Assembly: GCF_019733465.1 (NCBI RefSeq)
Contig: NZ_JACVQL010000113.1
Location: 1-57,299 of the forward strand
From: Actinotalea ferrariae
GTDB taxonomy: Bacteria; Actinomycetota; Actinomycetes; Actinomycetales; Cellulomonadaceae
Direction of reading: 5' to 3'
DNA length: 57,299 nt
Position 1 is the stretch's first letter, and the number at the start of each line of letters is the position of its first letter. The position numbers were made by a program, and so were the translations under genes. A model generated the notes under the pieces. The model was not told the DNA's origin. It saw only the letters and a program-made list of their open reading frames with translations, and made no database searches. This document shows positions 19,351 through 27,251 of the stretch, in pieces.

Positions 19351-19794
19351 ATGATGGACGACCCCCGGATCACGCGCCCGCGCGAGCCCTGGGCCGTGAG
19401 CTTCGGGCTCCTCGCCGTCGTCGCCGGCTGCCTCGTCGCCGCACTCGTCTTCATGGCGCTCGTGTGGACGGTGCTGTCCGCAGCGCCCGACGCCGAGCTC
19501 GCGGCAGCGGGCATCGACGCGACCCCGGGCCGCCTCGCCTTCCTCATGGGCGGCTTCGCGGCGATCGGCTTCCTCGTGGTGGGGCCGACGCTCGCGTTCG
19601 CCGTCGGCTGGCTGCTGCGCCGGGTGCGCAACCAGTCGCTGCACGTGCTCGCCTTCGCCGCCCTGGGCGCCGTCGTCGGCGCGGCGGGCGGGTTCGTGAT
19701 CGGCGGGCCGCAGTTCGCCAACGTGCTGGGGGCGATGGTCGGCGTCTCCGTCGCGGCGGGCCGCGCGGCGCTCGCGCCCTTCGCCCGCGTCTGA
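19351..19794 (+). CDS. Small membrane protein of unknown function
   Basis: 147 residues with about four hydrophobic segments (about 15-45, 65-90, 98-117, 120-140), the last rich in Gly and Ala. I do not recognise the family. ATG 19351 starts the conserved hydrophobic part; an ATG three bases on and a GTG at 19342 are alternatives. It stands alone, with the phosphatase gene divergent on its left and, on its right, a structured non-coding region read toward it. Confidence 0.6.
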   Translation: MMDDPRITRPREPWAVSFGLLAVVAGCLVAALVFMALVWTVLSAAPDAELAAAGIDATPGRLAFLMGGFAAIGFLVVGPTLAFAVGWLLRRVRNQSLHVLAFAALGAVVGAAGGFVIGGPQFANVLGAMVGVSVAAGRAALAPFARV

Positions 19795-19846
19795 ACGCGG
19801 CGGGGTCTGAGGCACGGCGGGGGTCTGACCGCGGCCGGGCATGGAA

Positions 19847-19914
19847 CAGCCCGTGGGTTACCGGTCGGGATGACCGGCGCGCCGTGCTGGACGATGCACG
19901 GCCCCCACGGGCTG
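19847..19914 (-). ncRNA. Three-way-junction RNA fold, strand not certain
   Basis: Three perfect nested stems: P1 CAGCCCGTGGG (19847-19857) with CCCACGGGCTG (19904-19914), enclosing P2 CCGGTC-5 nt-GACCGG (19861-19877) and P3 GCCGTGC-8 nt-GCACGGC (19881-19902). Only a few unpaired bases join them. A further 10-base pair, GGTGACTGCC (19916-19925) with GGCAGTCACC (19994-20003), links it to the end of the small ORF at 19988-20026, which favours the minus strand. I do not recognise a known RNA class. Confidence 0.55.
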
Positions 19915-19987
19915 CGGTGACTGCCGTGGTCTCGCTGCCGCTCGGCGGCTCGGGACCGGAGGCAATCCGTCCGATCGACTCGGGCGA

Positions 19988-20026
19988 CTAGCGGGCAGTC
20001 ACCTCACGCGTCCGAAGAGAAATCAT
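19988..20026 (-). CDS. Twelve-codon ORF with extended Shine-Dalgarno
   Basis: Encodes MISLRTREVTAR and stops at TAG. AAAGGAGGTGGTCC at 20032-20045 can pair over about 14 bases with the 3' end of 16S rRNA (one G-U), far beyond a normal ribosome binding site; it sits 11 bases from the ATG. A promoter candidate (TTGGCA 20088-20083, TACGGT 20064-20059) lies upstream. The last codons pair with a downstream strand that leads into the three-way junction. No larger gene follows on this strand for 900 bases, so it is not an ordinary leader peptide. Function unknown. Confidence 0.6.
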   Translation of the reverse strand: MISLRTREVTAR

Positions 20027-20031
20027 CTTCT

Positions 20032-20088
20032 GGACCACCTCCTTTCCCGTGTGCCTCGACCGTACGTCGGCCTCCGCGGGACTGCCAA
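20032..20088 (-). promoter_or_regulatory. Promoter and extended Shine-Dalgarno of the small ORF
   Basis: Minus-strand -35 TTGGCA (20083-20088), 18 bases, -10 TACGGT (20059-20064), then AAAGGAGGTGGTCC (20032-20045). The Shine-Dalgarno is unusually long, which suggests selection for very strong ribosome loading. Confidence 0.5.
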
Positions 20089-20183
20089 GAGTTATTCGCA
20101 GAGCGATCGCGGATGGGCATCAGGGCCCGCGCGTCACCGACATCGGCACCGCCACCTGGCACCACGGTGGCGCGAGCGCGAGA

Positions 20184-20211
20184 CTCAACACACCAGGGCA
20201 GGTGCCGATAT
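20184..20211 (+). promoter_or_regulatory. Sigma-28-type promoter of the GGDEF-EAL gene
   Basis: CTCA (20184-20187), 16 bases, GCCGATAT (20204-20211). The -10 is identical to the Bacillus sigma-D consensus and the whole site matches seven others in the window. Predicted leader about 40 bases to the ATG at 20258. Confidence 0.75.
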
Positions 20212-20257
20212 ACCGAGGACCGGTTGACGACGCCGGAACCTGGACGAGGGGGGCGGC

Positions 20258-23029
20258 ATGCGCGGGTGGACCCTGCCTGCTGCTGTCACGACGCTCGGGG
20301 CGGCCGCCGTCGTCGTGTTCCTCACCGCGCCGGTGGGCTCCGCGCTCCAGGTCGGGTCGTTCCTCGTGCCCTTCACGCTGGCCGTCGCACTCCTCGGCCG
20401 TCGTGCCCTCACGGCCCGCGGCACGCTGCGACGGCCGCTGACCCTGCTGTGGTGGGGTGCCGTCGCGTACACGGCCGCGATGCTGCCGTGGTACCTCGCG
20501 CCCATGGTCTTCGAGACCGGCCTGCCCTTCCCCTCGCCGCTCGACGCCGTGTTCTTCGTGGCGTTCGGGACGTACGCCGCCTTCCTCGTGATCGTCCTGC
20601 GCCGCAGCGCGCCCGACCAGCGGGTCGAGAGCCGGATCGCGTTCACCGACTCCCTGATCCTCACCTCGGCGGCGTCCGCCGCGGTCTGGTCGCTCGTGAT
20701 CGAGCCCGGGCTGCGCTCCGACGAGCCCGCCTTCACCCGTGCGGTCGCGCTGATGTACCCGGCGTCGAACGTGGTGCTGTTCGCGCTCGCCGCGCGTCTC
20801 GCGGTGTCGAGCCGGCTCGTCACGACCGTCCCCGGGGTCCTCCTGCTCGTCTGGGTCGCCGGCGAGTTCGCGGGCAACGTCTTCTACGGCACGCAGGTCG
20901 CCGGTGGCACGTTCCTGCACGGCGGGCCCCTGACGACGACGTGGATGGCGTCGTACACCGCCCTCGCCGCACTCGCTGCGCACCCGGGGCTCGCGGCGCT
21001 CCTGCGCGGCGCCCGCGGCCGCCCGCCCGTGGCGGTGGGAGCACGCACCGCCGCCGCGGCCCGCTACGCGCGCCACGCGCTGCTGCTGGGCGCGACGCTC
21101 GTGCCGCTCGGCCTCATCGCGCTGCGTCCCGAGGAGGAGACGCAGCTCCTGGTCGTCGCGGCGATCACGTTCGCGCTCGTCATGATCCGGGTCCTGCTCC
21201 TCACCGGGGACCTCGGTGCGCAGCGTCGGCTCGCCGTCGAGCAGCAGCTGCTGCTCGACCGGGTCAACGCCCAGAACGTCGAGCTCCTGCGCTACGCGGT
21301 CATCGTCGACTCGACCGACGACTCGGTCATCACCGTCACGCTCGACGGCCAGGTCCGTGACTGGAACCCGGGCGCCACCCGGCTCTACGGCTACACCGCC
21401 GAGGAGATGGTGGGCCGCGACTCCGCGCAGCTCCTGCACGACGACGACCGCGACGCGTTCGCGAACGCGTTCCACACCGTCATGGAGCACGGGCACGCAG
21501 AGATCGAGACCGTCGCGCTGCGCAAGGACGGCTCGACGGTCGAGATCTTCGCGACCCTCTCGGCGATCCGCGACGACGACGGGACCACCACGGGCGTCGT
21601 CGGCATCGCGCGGGACGTCACCGAGCGCAAGGCCGTCGAGGCCCGGCTCCGCGACCACGCCCGCGAGATGCGGCGGCAGGCGTTCCAGGACCCGCTCACC
21701 GGGCTGGGCAACCGCGCGCTCTTCACGCAGCGGCTCGCCGAGCTGACCGACCCCGCCGAGGCGCGCGACCGGTCCGACATCGCTGTCCTCATGCTCGATC
21801 TCGACGACTTCAAGGTCGTCAACGACTCGCTCGGCCACGAGGCGGGCGACGCCCTGCTGGCCGCGGCCGCGACGCGCCTCGGCGACATCGTCGGCGAGTC
21901 CGGGACGGTCACGCGCCTCGGCGGCGACGAGTTCACCGTCATCCTCCCCACGGGCGGCGAGGCGGCGGGCGTCGCGCTCGCCGAGACGATCCTCGAGGCG
22001 TTCTCGCACGACTTCCACGTGCTCGGGCTCGCGCTGCGCACCGCGACGAGCGTCGGCGTCACCACGGGCGCGTCCGGGTCCGACGTCGGCTCGCTCCTGC
22101 GCAGCGCGGACCTCGCCATGTACGCGGCCAAGGCCGCAGGCAAGGGGACCCTGCGCGTCTACCAGGAGGACCTCCTCCAGCAGGCGCACGAGCGGCTCCA
22201 GCTCGAGAACCACCTGCGCCACGCCGTCGCGCGCGGCGAGCTCACGCTCGAGTACCAGCCCATCGTCGCGGCCGGCACGGGCGACGTCGTCGGGCTCGAG
22301 GCGCTCGCGCGGTGGCGGCACCCCCGGTGGGGCCAGATCTCGCCGGCGGCCTTCATCCCCGTGGCCGAGGCGAGCGGCACGATCGTGCCGATCGGCGAGT
22401 GGGTGCTGCGCACCGCGTGCCGCGAGGCGGCAGCCTTCGCCGCCACGCACGGACGCGCGGTCGGGATCTCGGTCAACGTCTCCGTGCGGCAGCTCCAGAG
22501 CGACGGCTTCCGCGACGTCGTCGAGGACGCGCTGCGCGACGCCGGCCTCGAGCCCGCGCTGCTCACGCTCGAGGTGACCGAGAGCCTGTTCATGTCCGAC
22601 GACCCGCGCTCGGGCGCCGTCCTCGACGAGCTGCACGCCCTCGGCGTCGAGCTGTCCGTGGACGACTTCGGCACCGGGCACTCGTCGCTCGCGAGGCTCC
22701 GGCTGCTGCCGGTCTCGGAGCTCAAGGTCGACCGCTCGTTCGTCAACGGCATCGGGCCCGACGGCGAGTGCGGCCCGATCATCGCCGCGGTGCTCGCCAT
22801 GGCGCGGGCGCTCGACCTGTCCGTCGTGGCCGAGGGCGTCGAGACCGAGGTCCAGCTGGACGCGCTGCGCCGTGCGGGCTGCGACCGGATCCAGGGCTTC
22901 CACATCGCACGCCCCATGCCGGCCGGCGACCTCGCGGCCCTGCCGCCCACGCTCGGCGCTCCCGACGGGCCGCGCGTCGGGTTGCTGCCGGGCACCGTCC
23001 CGGGTCGCGAGGCGGTCCGCACCGGCTGA
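20258..23029 (+). CDS. Membrane PAS-GGDEF-EAL protein (c-di-GMP synthesis and breakdown)
   Basis: 923 residues. About 10 hydrophobic segments within 1-320 form a membrane sensor of unrecognised type, followed by a PAS domain (about 345-450), a GGDEF domain with intact RLGGDEF near residue 555, and an EAL domain with GLEALARWRHP near 680, DDFGTGHSS, KVDRSFV and VAEGVET. All signature residues of both a diguanylate cyclase and a phosphodiesterase are present, so it could do either. It starts the cluster of c-di-GMP features here (riboswitch at 25258-25330) and has a flagellar-type promoter, which ties its expression to motility. ATG 20258 has a G-rich ribosome binding site. Confidence 0.93.
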   Translation: MRGWTLPAAVTTLGAAAVVVFLTAPVGSALQVGSFLVPFTLAVALLGRRALTARGTLRRPLTLLWWGAVAYTAAMLPWYLAPMVFETGLPFPSPLDAVFFVAFGTYAAFLVIVLRRSAPDQRVESRIAFTDSLILTSAASAAVWSLVIEPGLRSDEPAFTRAVALMYPASNVVLFALAARLAVSSRLVTTVPGVLLLVWVAGEFAGNVFYGTQVAGGTFLHGGPLTTTWMASYTALAALAAHPGLAALLRGARGRPPVAVGARTAAAARYARHALLLGATLVPLGLIALRPEEETQLLVVAAITFALVMIRVLLLTGDLGAQRRLAVEQQLLLDRVNAQNVELLRYAVIVDSTDDSVITVTLDGQVRDWNPGATRLYGYTAEEMVGRDSAQLLHDDDRDAFANAFHTVMEHGHAEIETVALRKDGSTVEIFATLSAIRDDDGTTTGVVGIARDVTERKAVEARLRDHAREMRRQAFQDPLTGLGNRALFTQRLAELTDPAEARDRSDIAVLMLDLDDFKVVNDSLGHEAGDALLAAAATRLGDIVGESGTVTRLGGDEFTVILPTGGEAAGVALAETILEAFSHDFHVLGLALRTATSVGVTTGASGSDVGSLLRSADLAMYAAKAAGKGTLRVYQEDLLQQAHERLQLENHLRHAVARGELTLEYQPIVAAGTGDVVGLEALARWRHPRWGQISPAAFIPVAEASGTIVPIGEWVLRTACREAAAFAATHGRAVGISVNVSVRQLQSDGFRDVVEDALRDAGLEPALLTLEVTESLFMSDDPRSGAVLDELHALGVELSVDDFGTGHSSLARLRLLPVSELKVDRSFVNGIGPDGECGPIIAAVLAMARALDLSVVAEGVETEVQLDALRRAGCDRIQGFHIARPMPAGDLAALPPTLGAPDGPRVGLLPGTVPGREAVRTG

Positions 23030-23186
23030 GGGCCCGGGTGCCCGGACGGCTCGCCGTGCGGGCGTGCGGCCCGCCGCTAGGGTCGGTGCCGACGACAGGC
23101 TGCGGTCCGCCGCCGTCCGTCAGCCCGTCGTCAGCCCGTCGGCGCCCGTCCGTCGGCGCCGGTCCGACGCCCCGCGGAGGTGAGCC

Positions 23187-25007
23187 ATGAGGACGACCCG
23201 TGCCCTCTGGGGCGTCGCGCTGGTCAGCCTCGCGCTCGGGGCGTGCACGGCGTCGCCGCCGGACGGCGAGAGCACCACGCCGACGCCGACCCCGACGCCC
23301 GAGGTCGCACAGGTACCCGAGCTGCGCCTGCCCGAGGAGCCGACCACCGTCCTCGACGCGGCCGACGCCGCCGCACGCGCCGCGTCGCTCAGCGAGGCGC
23401 TCTTCGCGAGCGCGCCGGTCGCCGTGATCGCGCCCGCCGACGACGTCGCGGCGCAGGTCGACGCCGCCGCGATGGCGGTCTCGCTCGGGGCGCCGCTCCT
23501 CCTCACGGGGACGGCGGGCGGGACGAGCCCCGACGCGGCGACCGACGTGACCGCCGCCGAGCTCGAGCGCCTCAACGTCGTCGCCGTGCTGGCCGTGGGC
23601 GAGGCGGAGGACGACGTCGACCTCGACGTGCCCGTCACGGCCGCGCCCGACGACGCCCAGGACCGTGCGGCGGTGCTGCGCGTCGACCCGCTCCCCACAC
23701 CGTCGACCGCGCCCGGTGCGGAGGTCGCCACGGTGGCAGCGCTCGCCGCCGGGGCCCACGACCCGGGCGCCGAGCCGTCAGGCGGGTCCGGGGGTGAGCC
23801 GTCCGAGGCGCCCTCGGACGAGCCTTCGGGTGAGCCGTCCGAGGAGGCGTCGGACGAGCCGTCCGGGAGCTCCCCGAGCCCTTCGTCGAGCCGATCGACC
23901 GGCACGTCGGCGGGCTCCTCGCCCAGCGCGTCGAGCGAGGACGGCGAGGACCGGCTCCCGTTGACCGAGCGCGCGGAGACGCCGTCGGGCGGGCTGGTCC
24001 TGACCACGGGCGACCCGGTCGACGTGGCCGCCGTGGCGACCGCGCGGGCCGCGGGCGTGCCCGTGCTCGTGGTCCCGGGCGGCGACCCGAGGGTCGGCAG
24101 CGCGACCGTCCAGGCGGTGGCCGCGGCCGCCCCCACGGCCGTCGTCGGGCTCGGCGCGGCGTTCGGCCCGCCCGAGACGCTCACGTGGAAGGTCGCGACC
24201 GCGGCGACCGGGGTCGAGCTGCCGGGCGGCGGGCAGACGCTCTTCCCCGGCCGGCGCCTCGTCGCGCTCTACGGCACGCCGACGTTCCCGGCGCTCGGGC
24301 TGCTCGGCGAGCAGGACCTGCCCTCGAGCATCGCGCGCGCGCAGGGTCTTGCGGCCGAGTACCAGGCACTCACGGCCGACGTCGTCGTGCCGGCCTTCGA
24401 GATCATCGTGACGATCGCGTCGGCGGGCGCCGGGCCGGACGGGAACTACTCGAACGAGCTGCCCGTCGAGACGTTCGTCCCGTGGGTCGAGGCGGCGCGG
24501 GACGCGGGTGTCTACGTCGTCCTCGACCTGCAGCCGGGTCGTACCGACTTCCTCACGCAGGCGCGCCTCTACGAGCCGCTGCTGCTCTACCCGAACGTGG
24601 GCCTCGCCCTCGACCCGGAGTGGCGGCTCGCGCCCGACCAGGTCCACCTGCGGCAGATCGGCTCCGTCCACGCGAGCGAGGTCAACGCCGTGAGCACCTA
24701 CCTCGCGGACCTCACGCGCGCCCACGCGCTGCCGCAGAAGCTCTTCGTGCTGCACCAGTTCAGCCACCGCATGATCGCCGACCGGGCGCTCGTGGACACG
24801 AGCCGGCCCGAGCTGGCGACGATGATCCACGTCGACGGGCAGGGCAGCCAGGGCGCCAAGGCCGGCACGTGGGCGTCCCTCCAGCAGGGCGCTCCCGCGG
24901 GACTGACGTGGGGCTGGAAGAACTTCGTCGACGAGGACGTGCCGATGCTCACGCCGCCCGAGACCTACGCCGTCCAGCCGGTGCCGGAGCTCGTCACCTA
25001 CCAGTGA
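23187..25007 (+). CDS. Cell-wall-associated lipoprotein with CW_binding_2-like repeats
   Basis: 606 residues. The signal peptide ends in a lipobox, LALGAC, with Cys 20 as the lipid anchor. Then come repeats that look like cell-wall binding repeat 2 domains (VAVIAPADD...AAMAVSLGAPLLLTG at about 70-110; VLVVPGGDPRVG at about 290-310), split by a Pro/Ser/Glu linker (about 190-260). The C-terminal half (about 370-606) has a TIM-barrel-like pattern (VVPAFEIIVTIASAG, VYVVLDLQPGR, LALDPEW, LFVLHQFSH) that recalls glycoside-hydrolase-like proteins, but I see no defined catalytic pair. Likely exported and wall-bound; function unknown. GGAGGTGAG precedes the ATG. Confidence 0.8.
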   Translation: MRTTRALWGVALVSLALGACTASPPDGESTTPTPTPTPEVAQVPELRLPEEPTTVLDAADAAARAASLSEALFASAPVAVIAPADDVAAQVDAAAMAVSLGAPLLLTGTAGGTSPDAATDVTAAELERLNVVAVLAVGEAEDDVDLDVPVTAAPDDAQDRAAVLRVDPLPTPSTAPGAEVATVAALAAGAHDPGAEPSGGSGGEPSEAPSDEPSGEPSEEASDEPSGSSPSPSSSRSTGTSAGSSPSASSEDGEDRLPLTERAETPSGGLVLTTGDPVDVAAVATARAAGVPVLVVPGGDPRVGSATVQAVAAAAPTAVVGLGAAFGPPETLTWKVATAATGVELPGGGQTLFPGRRLVALYGTPTFPALGLLGEQDLPSSIARAQGLAAEYQALTADVVVPAFEIIVTIASAGAGPDGNYSNELPVETFVPWVEAARDAGVYVVLDLQPGRTDFLTQARLYEPLLLYPNVGLALDPEWRLAPDQVHLRQIGSVHASEVNAVSTYLADLTRAHALPQKLFVLHQFSHRMIADRALVDTSRPELATMIHVDGQGSQGAKAGTWASLQQGAPAGLTWGWKNFVDEDVPMLTPPETYAVQPVPELVTYQ

Positions 25008-25019
25008 CGCGCGGGGATG

Positions 25020-25060
25020 CGTGAAGGGCCGGTCGCGCTCGGCACGACCGACCCTTCACG
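25020..25060. terminator. Bidirectional terminator hairpin
   Basis: CGTGAAGGGCCGGTCG (25020-25035) pairs with CGACCGACCCTTCACG (25045-25060) with one G-U. It separates the convergent lipoprotein gene and the riboswitch-controlled small gene. Confidence 0.8.
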
Positions 25061-25081
25061 ACGACGACGCGCGTGAACGCC

Positions 25082-25240
25082 TCAGACGGCGCGGAGCAGC
25101 TGCGTGGGGACGGCGTTGAAGCAGGCGCGCTCGCCGGCCATCGCGGCCCAGCGGGCCAGGACCTGCGCGGGGATCGCGGGGGCGGACGTCGAGTCCTCGA
25201 GGGACGTCGAGACGGACGCGGAGTTGCCGAGGTCGCTCAT
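25082..25240 (-). CDS. 52-residue protein under a c-di-GMP riboswitch
   Basis: A small ORF, too short for usual gene calling, encoding a protein that begins MSDLGNSASVSTSLEDS and ends with AVPTQLLRAV. The first 20 residues are Ser/Thr-rich and acidic; the rest is mildly hydrophobic with one Cys (GERACF). No membrane segment, signal peptide or family is recognised. It is supported by position: the ATG at 25240 follows 18 bases after a well conserved c-di-GMP-I riboswitch on the same strand, and a terminator lies just behind the stop. The ribosome binding site is weak (AGCAGG), which may fit control of translation by the riboswitch. Confidence 0.62.
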   Translation of the reverse strand: MSDLGNSASVSTSLEDSTSAPAIPAQVLARWAAMAGERACFNAVPTQLLRAV

Positions 25241-25257
25241 GACAGGCCTGCTCTCGT

Positions 25258-25330
25258 TCGGTGGCCCGGCTGACCCTGAGGGTCCCGTGGCTTTGCGTCC
25301 CCGCCTTGCGACGGGTTTGCCTTTTCGCTG
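25258..25330 (-). promoter_or_regulatory. c-di-GMP-I (GEMM) riboswitch
   Basis: Read on the minus strand: AAAGGCAAACC, a stem CCCGTC-GCAA-GGCGGG with GNRA tetraloop, GGGGACGCAAAGCC, then ACGGGACC-loop-GGGTCAGCCGGG. All core blocks of the class I cyclic-di-GMP aptamer and its tetraloop receptor stem are present in order. A -10-like TACAGT lies upstream at 25340-25345. No terminator follows the aptamer, so the switch may act on translation of the 52-residue ORF. Confidence 0.93.
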
Positions 25331-25482
25331 ACATCACGACTGTAGGTGGCCGTCCGCCCGCTGTGACCTGATCCACCCGACCACCACCCGTTCGGCGGAC
25401 ACCTTTCACCCGCTCCCCCCGGCACGTCGGCGTGCGCGGGAGCGCTCGATGCGGCGCGGCGTGCGCCCCGCGGGCGCTATCG

Positions 25483-25510
25483 CTCACACCGGCCCCGTGC
25501 CGGCCGATCG
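25483..25510 (+). promoter_or_regulatory. Sigma-28-type promoter of the M15 peptidase gene
   Basis: CTCA (25483-25486), 16 bases, GCCGATCG (25503-25510), on the plus strand. Same motif as at cheB, cheA, fliM, flbD and MCP4. Leader of about 100 bases to the ATG at 25620. Confidence 0.7.
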
Positions 25511-25619
25511 GACGAGGTCAGCCGCAGCACAGGCCCGCGACCGCGGGCGGCGCGCACAGCACGCGCGGCGCGCAGGGCGCGCACAGGGCGGACGACACGG
25601 ACGACAGGTGGAGGGGCGG

Positions 25620-26249
25620 ATGGACGGCGTCGCGGCGGTGAGCCAGCGCATCGGCGAGATCGAGGGCAGGCTCGCGCTGCTCGGGCTCTCGCGCGCGCCC
25701 GGCGGCGTGCTCGGCGGCCCGCTCCCGACGACGGCGCCCGCGACGGCCGCCGCGTCGACGTCGGGCCGCTCGTTCGAGGCGGCGCTCGCCGAGGCCTCCA
25801 CGACGCCCGCCCCGGCCGGCGTCGGCTCCGGCAAGGCGCTCGTCGACGCCAAGGGCGTCCCGGTCGAGCTGCGGCAGTACGGCAACGGCACGGTGCCCGC
25901 CTCGGCGCTGAGCAACGTCGAGGGCACCAAGCACACGCTCTGGACGCCCGCGGCCCGCTCTCTCGAGGCGCTGCGCTCCGCGGCGGCCGCCGACGGCGTC
26001 ACGATCGGCATCACCGACTCCTACCGGACCCTCGCGAGCCAGGTCGACCTCGCCGAGCGCAAGGGCCTCTACTCGCAGGGCGGCCTCGCGGCCAAGCCCG
26101 GCACGAGCATGCACGGCTGGGGCATGGCCGTGGACCTGTCGCTCGACTCCAAGGCCCAGGCATGGATGCGCACGAACGCGGGCGCGTACGGCTTCGTCGA
26201 GGACACGCCGCGCGAGCCGTGGCACTGGGGCTACCACCCGACGCACTGA
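25620..26249 (+). CDS. M15-type (VanY/D-Ala-D-Ala carboxypeptidase-like) peptidase, probable flagellar role
   Basis: 209 residues. About 100-209 are a zinc peptidase of family M15: SYRTLASQV, SMHGWGMAVDLSL (His and Asp ligands) and EPWHWGY (His ligand) are intact. The first 20 residues (VSQRIGEIEGRLALLG) form a short coiled-coil-like start of the kind seen in wall hydrolases encoded in flagellar clusters. No signal peptide is visible, which fits export by the flagellar system rather than by Sec. The gene is divergent from the che operon and has a flagellar-type promoter. It may open peptidoglycan for the rod, as FlgJ does elsewhere; this is inferred. GGAGGGGCGG precedes the ATG. Confidence 0.85.
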   Translation: MDGVAAVSQRIGEIEGRLALLGLSRAPGGVLGGPLPTTAPATAAASTSGRSFEAALAEASTTPAPAGVGSGKALVDAKGVPVELRQYGNGTVPASALSNVEGTKHTLWTPAARSLEALRSAAAADGVTIGITDSYRTLASQVDLAERKGLYSQGGLAAKPGTSMHGWGMAVDLSLDSKAQAWMRTNAGAYGFVEDTPREPWHWGYHPTH

Positions 26250-26338
26250 CGCCGCTGCGCATGTCCTTCTCGTAGCGCTCCGGCGCCGACCAGCGAGGCT
26301 GCCCACGACGCCGTCGAGGCCGCCGGTCCGCCCCGGGC

Positions 26339-26356
26339 CGCCGGTGACCACCGGCG
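26339..26356. terminator. Hairpin between convergent genes
   Basis: CGCCGGTG-AC-CACCGGCG, a perfect 8-base stem, in the 157-base gap between the M15 peptidase and the che operon end. GTCCTTCTCG (26265) and CGAGAAGGAC (26363) form a wider pair around it. No gene seen in the gap. Confidence 0.55.
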
Positions 26357-26406
26357 ACGTCGAGAAGGACCAGCGGCCTCGTGGGCGCTGTCGGGAGAGC
26401 CCGTTC

Positions 26407-26895
26407 TCAGACCACCAGGACCGAGAGCGTGCCCCGGCCGTAGCCCGTGATCTCGAGCTGCATGTCGAGGCGGGGGACGTAGGCCAGGAGCCACGTCTGG
26501 ATGTCGTTGGGAAGGGTCTCGCGCGGCGGGTAGGCCTCGTAGAGGCGCACGTGGGGCGCGTCCTCCTTGTTGAAGAGCGAGGCCATGATGTTGAGGATCT
26601 CCGACGCGTTGTCGTAGAGCACGGGCGTGAGCAGCCCGTTCGCGACGACGTCGTCGGCGGCCGTGCGCGGCATCAGCGCGATCGCGGCGCCGCTGTGCGC
26701 GGTGAGCGCGAGGTCCATGAGGACGATTGCGCGCAGGCCGAGCTGGTCGTCGACGTACGCGGCGACGGTCGCACCGCCCGGGGCGCGCGTGTCCGCGGGC
26801 GCGGTACCGACGTCGGCCGCGACGTCCCGGCCGAGCAGGCCCTCGAGGAGCTCGCGGACCTCGAGCGCGGCGGGCAGGGGGCTCTTGGCGCTCAT
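26407..26895 (-). CDS. CheC/CheX-like phosphatase domain protein
   Basis: 162 residues, last gene of the cheB operon, overlapping the cheY stop/start. The stretch DNASEILN fits the D/S-x3-E-x2-N part of the CheC/CheX/FliY active site, with Pro residues at about the expected distance (21-22 residues later, VRLYEAYPP). The rest is a mixed alpha/beta fold of matching length. CheC/CheX remove the phosphate from CheY-P to end the motor signal. With cheY directly upstream this is a likely CheY phosphatase, but the overall match is weak, so treat the function as inference. Confidence 0.6.
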   Translation of the reverse strand: MSAKSPLPAALEVRELLEGLLGRDVAADVGTAPADTRAPGGATVAAYVDDQLGLRAIVLMDLALTAHSGAAIALMPRTAADDVVANGLLTPVLYDNASEILNIMASLFNKEDAPHVRLYEAYPPRETLPNDIQTWLLAYVPRLDMQLEITGYGRGTLSVLVV

Positions 26896-27251
26896 GCGAG
26901 GAACGGGTCGATCGTGTCGCGGAACGTGTCCGCGGTGAACGGCTTGGCGATGAGGAAGAGAGCGCCCTCGGCCTCGGCCTGCTCGCGCATCTCCGCCGAG
27001 CCCTCCGACGTCACGAAGCCGAACGGCGTCTCGATGCCCTCGGCGCGCATGGCGCGCAGGAACTCGATGCCGGTCATCTCGGGCATGTTCCAGTCGGACA
27101 GCACGAGGTCGGGGTCCTCCTGGCGGACGACCTCGAGGCCGGCGGCACCGTCGGGCGCCTCGGTGACGTCCCAGTCGTAGCCGGCCTGGCGCAGGGTGCG
27201 GATGACGATCTGCCGCATCACGCGGCTGTCGTCGGTCACGAGGACTCTCAT
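26892..27251 (-). CDS. cheY: Chemotaxis response regulator CheY
   Basis: 119-residue single receiver domain. It has the acidic pair (VTDDS), the phospho-acceptor Asp in LSDWNMP (about residue 54), Thr in FVTSEG and Lys in IAKPF. Single-domain receivers of this kind bind FliM to change rotation. ATG 27251 has GAGGTGG upstream; a GTG nine bases earlier in frame is less likely. Overlaps the next gene by ATGA. Confidence 0.92.
   Translation of the reverse strand: MRVLVTDDSRVMRQIVIRTLRQAGYDWDVTEAPDGAAGLEVVRQEDPDLVLSDWNMPEMTGIEFLRAMRAEGIETPFGFVTSEGSAEMREQAEAEGALFLIAKPFTADTFRDTIDPFLA

Noticed and set aside
19847-19914. Could the three-way junction be a second c-di-GMP riboswitch before the GGDEF-EAL gene
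   Set aside because: None of the conserved blocks (GGCAAACC, GACGCAAAGCC) are present.
20032-20047. Possible 16S rRNA 3' end
   Set aside because: Only the anti-Shine-Dalgarno-like bases match; no rRNA sequence precedes it. It is the Shine-Dalgarno of the small ORF read from the other strand.
20049-20441. 130-codon plus-strand frame
   Set aside because: No ribosome binding site; covers the promoter of the GGDEF-EAL gene and then its coding part in a wrong frame.
20120-22903. 927-codon open frame on the minus strand
   Set aside because: Antisense to the GGDEF-EAL gene; charged low-complexity product without family features.
25056-25487. 143-codon frame across the riboswitch
   Set aside because: It would translate the c-di-GMP aptamer itself; the 52-codon ORF in another frame is better placed.
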